A stretch of 64,000 nucleotides of DNA from Methanobacterium formicicum DSM 3637 (lineage in GTDB: Archaea; Methanobacteriota; Methanobacteria; Methanobacteriales; Methanobacteriaceae). Made by a program: the position numbers and the translations under genes. Under the pieces are notes generated by a model. The model searched no databases and had not been told where the DNA came from. It was given only the letters and a program-made list of their open reading frames with translations. Shown here piece after piece: positions 59,573 through 64,000 of this stretch. The stretch is taken from contig NZ_AMPO01000001.1 of the NCBI RefSeq assembly GCF_000302455.1, positions 437,001 to 501,000 on the forward strand, written 5' to 3'. Every line of letters starts with the position of its first letter. Within the stretch, counting starts at the first letter, position 1.

Positions 59573-60472
59573 TTAATCAATTCTCCCAAAACCCCACTCC
59601 CTGATTATGTCCTGACCCTTTCCCTGGATAAAATTTGAAAAATCTTCCAGTTCATCCTTTTTATCCGCTTCATCTTTATCAGGGATAACCATGCTGATTA
59701 TGTGGCTGGTGTCATCTGCCATGATATCCGACACGGTAAAAGAATCAAGCAATGGTGACATGAAACTCCTGTTTTGAAATGTTAAAAGATCTTCACGTGT
59801 TTTAACCATCTTGAGGGCATTTTCAGGGGAACTGCATACATCAACGATTTCATAATCAACCCGTAACTGATCCAGGGTGTTCCAGGCCAGTCTCTGGGCA
59901 GAATGAATAACTTCCACAAATTCTCTTCCCCGGAGCTGGTCAACATTCTCCAGGTTTTCATCAGATCCAGATACCAGTACCAGATCATCTCGGGCTATGG
60001 GTAAAAAGTCCAGATCATGCATATAAGCATGCACTGGGTCGTCTAAAACCAGGATATCCAGCATGTCCATCTCAGCCATCTTAAGGGCATTCAAATCATC
60101 GGTGGTATAAATCACCACTTCCAGGCCGTATTGACGTGCTAACGCGTCCATCAAACCGGTGGCAATGGGACCCCCACCTATAACCGGTACATCCCTATCC
60201 TCTAACCGTCTCAGATAGCTTTGGTATTTTTCCAAGATCACCATTCCCTGGGGACTGAGACCGGAACCTGCTCCAGTTGTCTCCACTAATTTAAAACCCA
60301 GCTTTCCTTCAGCGTCACGAATTCTGCGATTTAAAACTGCATGTGATATCCCCAATCTTTTGGCAGCTTCCCTCTGGGACCAGGTATTGGTGATCTCACG
60401 TAAAGCATCAAAAAGACGGTAGCTGAATGTTTCACCATTTATTTGCAGGTTCACGCTTGGCTGAGATTTCAT
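59573..60472 (-). CDS. LysR/ModE-like HTH regulator with a periplasmic-binding-type effector domain
   Basis: 299 residues. The N-terminal winged HTH (WSQREAAKRLGISHAVLNRR) is of the ModE/LysR sort and is followed by GSGLSPQGMVILEKYQ. From about residue 95 a type-2 substrate-binding-like domain follows (GGGPIATGLMDALARQYGLE). In archaea such proteins often respond to molybdate or tungstate. AAGGATG precedes the ATG. It is divergent from the hexuloisomerase gene, which may be one target. Confidence 0.82.
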   Translation of the reverse strand: MKSQPSVNLQINGETFSYRLFDALREITNTWSQREAAKRLGISHAVLNRRIRDAEGKLGFKLVETTGAGSGLSPQGMVILEKYQSYLRRLEDRDVPVIGGGPIATGLMDALARQYGLEVVIYTTDDLNALKMAEMDMLDILVLDDPVHAYMHDLDFLPIARDDLVLVSGSDENLENVDQLRGREFVEVIHSAQRLAWNTLDQLRVDYEIVDVCSSPENALKMVKTREDLLTFQNRSFMSPLLDSFTVSDIMADDTSHIISMVIPDKDEADKKDELEDFSNFIQGKGQDIIREWGFGRID

Positions 60473-60696
60473 TTTTCATCCTTTTAACTTGACAAGCTTT
60501 AAATGCCAGCTGATAAGGTTGGTGTAGGGATTTGTATAAGAATTGTATGAAATAGGACTTATATATATCAGGCCACTAAAAATTCATATAGATACAAAGT
60601 TTATTTGTAATAGTTAAAAAATTTATAATAATTAAAAATTACAATAATTTTTTAAAATACAATAATTTTTAAAAAAATATAACAATGGTGCTAATA

Positions 60697-61290
60697 TTGA
60701 AAGAATTTATTCTCAACGATGCTATAGAAGAAATAATGGATAATGTGCGGTCTGTTTCTGCAGAACTTGACCCTGAAAACATTGAAGACATGACCCGCCT
60801 CTTACAAACATCTAAAAACGTTTTTGTAATGGGACTGGGACGATCTGGTCTGGTAGCCCGGGCCTTTGCCATGCGCCTAATGCACCTTGGAATCAGTGTT
60901 TACGTGGTGGGAGAAACCACAACCCCTGCTTTAACCAGTGAAGACTGCCTCCTGTCAATTTCAGGTTCAGGTGAAACCTTCAGCATTATCAGTGCAGCCA
61001 ACATTGCCCATAAAAGGGGAACCAAGATCATTGCGGTGACTTCCTATGTGGATTCCACCCTGGGAGAGATGGCTGATCTGGTGGTACATATAAAAGGACG
61101 TACAAAAATTGATTCAGAAAAAAACTACATAACCCGGCAGATGAACGGAAAACACCAGTCATTATCTCCAATGGGAACCCTTTTCGAGGTAACCAGCTTG
61201 ATATTCCTGGACAGTCTCATAGCCCAGTTAATGGTTGAAATGGGAAAAACAGAAGAGGATATGAAGGCCAGGCACACGGTTATTGAATAA
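60697..61290 (+). CDS. hxlB: 6-phospho-3-hexuloisomerase (SIS domain)
   Basis: About 197 residues of a single SIS domain: GLGRSGLVARAFAMRL and ISGSGETFSIISAANIA are the phosphosugar-binding segments. Together with hexulose-phosphate synthase it interconverts fructose 6-phosphate and ribulose 5-phosphate, the archaeal route to pentoses. TTG at 60697 fits a GGTGC site; an ATG at 60685 overlaps that site. The partner synthase is not in the window. Confidence 0.88.
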   Translation: MKEFILNDAIEEIMDNVRSVSAELDPENIEDMTRLLQTSKNVFVMGLGRSGLVARAFAMRLMHLGISVYVVGETTTPALTSEDCLLSISGSGETFSIISAANIAHKRGTKIIAVTSYVDSTLGEMADLVVHIKGRTKIDSEKNYITRQMNGKHQSLSPMGTLFEVTSLIFLDSLIAQLMVEMGKTEEDMKARHTVIE

Positions 61291-61389
61291 CCGTATCCTA
61301 TATTCTTTTAAACTTTATATCATCTTTTAATTTTATTATCATTTTCTATTTCATTACATTTTACTTATTTTAGTACATATTATTCCTAA

Positions 61390-62130
61390 TTAAACTATTA
61401 TACGGTGGGGGTGGGTGTATATATTGAATCTACCATCTCTTAAAAAACCGATTAGGGTAATGCCTGCTTTTTCACCTATTCTTAAACCTTCCACAGTAGG
61501 GGCAGCTTTGGTAACCATGATGGGTATGCCTACATTGGCCAGTTTCACCACCCTGTCAGGGGGTATCCTTCCACTGCATACAATAAAACTTTTTGAAAAT
61601 TCAATTCCCTTTTTTAACCCCGCACCAATAACTTTATCCACGGCCACGTGGCGGCTGACATCCTCCCGGACAATGAACTGATCCTCACTTACAAGTGCGG
61701 CCACATGTGTGCCCCCGGTTTTGGACCAGACTTCTGCTTTTTCAATAAGTAGCTGGTATGAATCAATAATTCTATTTTTTTCAACCTTCAAAAGGGCGTT
61801 AACATGGGGTATGGGCTGGTCCTGATGTACCCATCCATCGTAACAGGAAAGATCGTCAGTTTTTAAATGTTCCTGTTCTTTTAAACCAACTTGAATCGAA
61901 TCTGATTCTAGAGTGATTTTTTTAAGATCATCCATGGAATGGATGTACCTCTCATCCAGCAGATAACCTATGGTGAAGTCTTCCAGGTTATCCGGGCTTA
62001 AGTAAAATTTACCAAGCAGATTCCCGTTAACCACTAGTTTCATCTTAGCATCAATGGCTACCAAGTCTTCAGTAGGATGAGCTTCCTCTTTTACCTTAAT
62101 TATATTGGTTTTCTGGAACATTTTGCTCAT
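61390..62130 (-). CDS. fdhD: Formate dehydrogenase accessory sulfurtransferase FdhD
   Basis: 246 residues. Conserved blocks are EEAHPTEDLVAIDAKMKL, the REDVSRHVAVDKVIGAGL motif and CSGRIPPDRVVKLANVGI. FdhD transfers sulfur to the molybdenum cofactor of formate dehydrogenase. The usual CxxC sulfur-carrier motif is reduced here to a single Cys near SCYDGW, so the mechanism may differ. It supports maturation of FdhA encoded at 44 kb. Convergent with hxlB. Confidence 0.9.
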   Translation of the reverse strand: MSKMFQKTNIIKVKEEAHPTEDLVAIDAKMKLVVNGNLLGKFYLSPDNLEDFTIGYLLDERYIHSMDDLKKITLESDSIQVGLKEQEHLKTDDLSCYDGWVHQDQPIPHVNALLKVEKNRIIDSYQLLIEKAEVWSKTGGTHVAALVSEDQFIVREDVSRHVAVDKVIGAGLKKGIEFSKSFIVCSGRIPPDRVVKLANVGIPIMVTKAAPTVEGLRIGEKAGITLIGFLRDGRFNIYTHPHRIIV

Positions 62131-62281
62131 GTATCCACTTCCACAATGCCCTATAAAAAATACTATATGAAAATAATTAGTTGGATAAAATAAATTAAGA
62201 TTTTATGAGTTACATGTTTGAATTATAAAAAATATTGGTATATTAAAGCACTCATTGAGGAATAATAGGCGTTTTTAGGTA

Positions 62282-62309
62282 TTAAATTATAGTTAATTCT
62301 ATAATTTAA
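62282..62309 (-). terminator. Inverted repeat overlapping the modE stop codon
   Basis: TTAAATTATAG (62282-62292) and CTATAATTTAA (62299-62309) are perfect 11-base complements around TTAATT. Read on the minus strand the stem includes the last codons of modE and its TAG. It is a strong hairpin despite its AT content. Confidence 0.65.
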
Positions 62310-62991
62310 CCACAGCAATTGCAGCAGCTTTAAATCCTATAAAAACTTCTTTTCCAAGATCTAATTCTAATTCATCTCTTGCATACTGGGTAATGTCTGC
62401 AAATAGATTCACACCGCCTAGATCTATATTTAATCGTACTACTTGGTTTTTAAGTTCCATTCTGGTTATAATGCCTTTGAAAACGTTTCTTACACTGGAT
62501 TTTTGTGGTTCAAGTGTTAAGAAAATATCTTCAGGACTAATTAAAACCAAAATTTTTTCACCGATTTTAAACTCACCTCTAAGGGGTAAGATAACTCTTT
62601 TTTCACCGAAATAAATGTTAATAATTTTTTTCTCTTCATCTATTTCTGCAATTTCAGATTCTATTTCATTTACATCGGTGTGCATTTTGATTACGCTTTC
62701 TACTTTTCTGTATTCTCTTAAAAGGAGCTTTCCTTTGGTGGTCAGTTCACTTCCCCCTCCTCCTCCTTTACCTCCCCTTTTAGTTAAAACTAACAGATCA
62801 TTAAGGTCATTTTCAAGGTTTTCAATATATTTAAGGGCACTTCTATATGGTATATCTGATTTCTGGGAAGCTTGGGTAATGGATCCACACTCATCAATAA
62901 ATTTTAAAAGATTAAACTTTTTTTTATCCAATAATATGAGTTTTCCACCTATTTCTAACCTATATTCTGGTTCATCTTTAGATTTAGTCAT
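62299..62991 (-). CDS. modE: Molybdate-responsive regulator ModE
   Basis: 230 residues. The N-terminal ModE winged HTH (ECGSITQASQKSDIPYRSAL; then KRGGKGGGGGSELTTKG) is followed by two molybdate-binding MOP/TOBE-like domains (about 110-165 and 168-230, SVRNVFKGIITRMELKNQ). It senses molybdate or tungstate and controls uptake and molybdoenzyme genes. GGGGGTTTT precedes the ATG. It is grouped with fdhD and moaA. Confidence 0.92.
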   Translation of the reverse strand: MTKSKDEPEYRLEIGGKLILLDKKKFNLLKFIDECGSITQASQKSDIPYRSALKYIENLENDLNDLLVLTKRGGKGGGGGSELTTKGKLLLREYRKVESVIKMHTDVNEIESEIAEIDEEKKIINIYFGEKRVILPLRGEFKIGEKILVLISPEDIFLTLEPQKSSVRNVFKGIITRMELKNQVVRLNIDLGGVNLFADITQYARDELELDLGKEVFIGFKAAAIAVVKL

Positions 62992-63139
62992 TGAAAACCC
63001 CCATTAATTCCTGTTTTGTATATAATAATTATAACCAATATATTATTTGTAATTGGTTAAAGATGTATAATATTAGTCAAATATTGTAGCGATTTTATAT
63101 GATCATATCGATATTCATATAAATTATTTTGATGCCCCT

Positions 63140-64000
63140 TCATGAGCATTTATCATAATATGGTTCTCTATTTTCTATGGCCTTTAAAAATAATTTTTTG
63201 AGCTCTTCATTGGATTTTCCCTGCCTCATTGGCTCTATAAAATCAACCAGATTATCATTCCGCAGTAAACATGGTTTTAACTTACCTTCGGGGGTTATGC
63301 GTATTCTTGTGCAGTTTTTGCAGAACTGGGTGTTGTCCATGGGTTTAACAACCTCGATCTCCCCTCCATCCACAAAGTATTTTTTCCTGTCCTGCATGAA
63401 CTTCCTGGTTTTAACTTTATCTGCCCTATTTACCAATTCTTCTTCTAAATCATCCATTTTGTAATGGTAATCATCAATAAAACCATTATCTGGGCAATTT
63501 TCAGTTTTTAAAAGTTCAATAAGTTGTAGTACTGCTCCATTTTCCTGACAGAAGTTAAACATGTCCCAAATTTCGTCATGGTTAAGTCCTTTCATCACTA
63601 CCATGTTCACTTTAACTGGGTAAAGGCCGGATTCAGAAGCATGGATTATGCCCTGTTTTGCCTTTTGAAGGTAGTCTTTTTTGGTTATGAATCGATAAAT
63701 TTCGGGTTTAAGGGTGTCAAGGCTAACATTAACCCGGTTGAGCCCAGCTTCCACTAAACTATCGGCGTATTTATCTAAAAAAGTTCCGTTGGTGGTTATG
63801 GAGACATCTTTAAATCCTATTGATGATATTTTGGACACAATTTCCACTATATCGTCACGAATCAGTGGTTCTCCGCCTGAAAGTCTGATCTTCTGCACCC
63901 CGATGTCACGGGCAACCTGGGCGATGCGATGTATCTCATCAGGTGTCATTTCGTATTTTTGAGGTAGTATGCCATCGTGGTGGCAGTAAAAACAGTTTAC
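63140..64000 (-). CDS. moaA: GTP 3',8-cyclase MoaA (5' end beyond the window)
   Basis: The frame is open through the window edge; the visible 286 residues start VNCFYCHHDG, the second half of the radical-SAM CxxxCxxC motif, so only about 20-25 N-terminal residues are missing. Next comes IRLSGGEPLIRDDIVEIV. The C-terminal cluster is CKNCTRIRITPEGKLKPCLL. It starts molybdopterin biosynthesis from GTP, needed by FdhA. Confidence 0.92.
   Translation of the reverse strand, partial: VNCFYCHHDGILPQKYEMTPDEIHRIAQVARDIGVQKIRLSGGEPLIRDDIVEIVSKISSIGFKDVSITTNGTFLDKYADSLVEAGLNRVNVSLDTLKPEIYRFITKKDYLQKAKQGIIHASESGLYPVKVNMVVMKGLNHDEIWDMFNFCQENGAVLQLIELLKTENCPDNGFIDDYHYKMDDLEEELVNRADKVKTRKFMQDRKKYFVDGGEIEVVKPMDNTQFCKNCTRIRITPEGKLKPCLLRNDNLVDFIEPMRQGKSNEELKKLFLKAIENREPYYDKCS

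Overview
The window is chromosomal DNA of a methanogenic archaeon, most likely a mesophilic Methanobacterium or a close relative in Methanobacteriales. The evidence is the large subunit of DNA polymerase D (polC), Sec61-beta, PurP, class I LysRS, an F390-synthetase-like ligase, a formate dehydrogenase/FdhC locus, an MvhD subunit, a pseudomurein-binding remnant and several DUF5518 membrane proteins. The DNA is AT-rich. Genes have AGGTGAT/GGAGG Shine-Dalgarno sites and there are many TTG or GTG starts. No tRNA, rRNA, CRISPR array, insertion sequence or prophage was seen.

Layout. 1-10.8 kb is housekeeping: a frameshifted TetR regulator, ArsA/Get3 ATPase, nadE, cutA, leuS, an FAH-family hydrolase, hisG, a deoxyadenosine/SAH deaminase and a HAD phosphatase. 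10.8-17 kb holds a small coiled-coil protein, a TauABC/SsuABC-type transporter, a frameshifted F390 synthetase-like ligase, a helix-turn-helix/ferredoxin fusion and a membrane-anchored M14-like protein. 17.4-23.6 kb has truD, a 32-residue membrane microprotein, and a copper module (41-residue protein, YHS protein, two-HMA copper ATPase, amidohydrolase). 23.9-29 kb is a membrane-protein island with one TM2-like protein, four DUF5518-type proteins and two proteins built from three tandem DUF3566-like units, interrupted by the small subunit of phosphomevalonate dehydratase.

29-40 kb returns to core functions: purB, Sec61-beta (a 53-codon TTG-start gene), polC, nrdD, an HTH-CBS regulator and purP. 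40-47.6 kb is a formate and one-carbon region: beta-carbonic anhydrase, mvhD-fdhB2, fdhCAB, and a control region upstream of fdhC with a diverged duplication of a promoter-like element and recurring CATGAA-type palindromes. PurP, which uses formate directly, lies beside it. 47.7-53.9 kb has a protein made of 48-bp repeats, a zinc-ribbon membrane protein, an M20 amidohydrolase, a lipoprotein, a fungal-type cytosine deaminase and an unusual pair resembling the UGSC (seleno)protein family with Cys in place of Sec. 53.9-58.1 kb carries lysS, thiC and a PfkB kinase. 58.4-59.3 kb contains two decayed secreted-protein fragments. 59.5-64 kb is a molybdenum/formate-maturation set (LysR/ModE-like regulator, 6-phospho-3-hexuloisomerase, fdhD, modE, partial moaA) that plausibly supports the formate dehydrogenase.

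Two patterns run across the window. First, three reading frames (TetR, F390 synthetase, PMBR protein) break by one base in or next to homopolymer T/A runs, which points to sequencing error or slippage. Second, the 3' ends of many genes, spanning the stop codon, are repeated immediately downstream as short, often degenerate direct repeats (leuS, hisG, polC, the M20 hydrolase and cytosine deaminase are the clearest).
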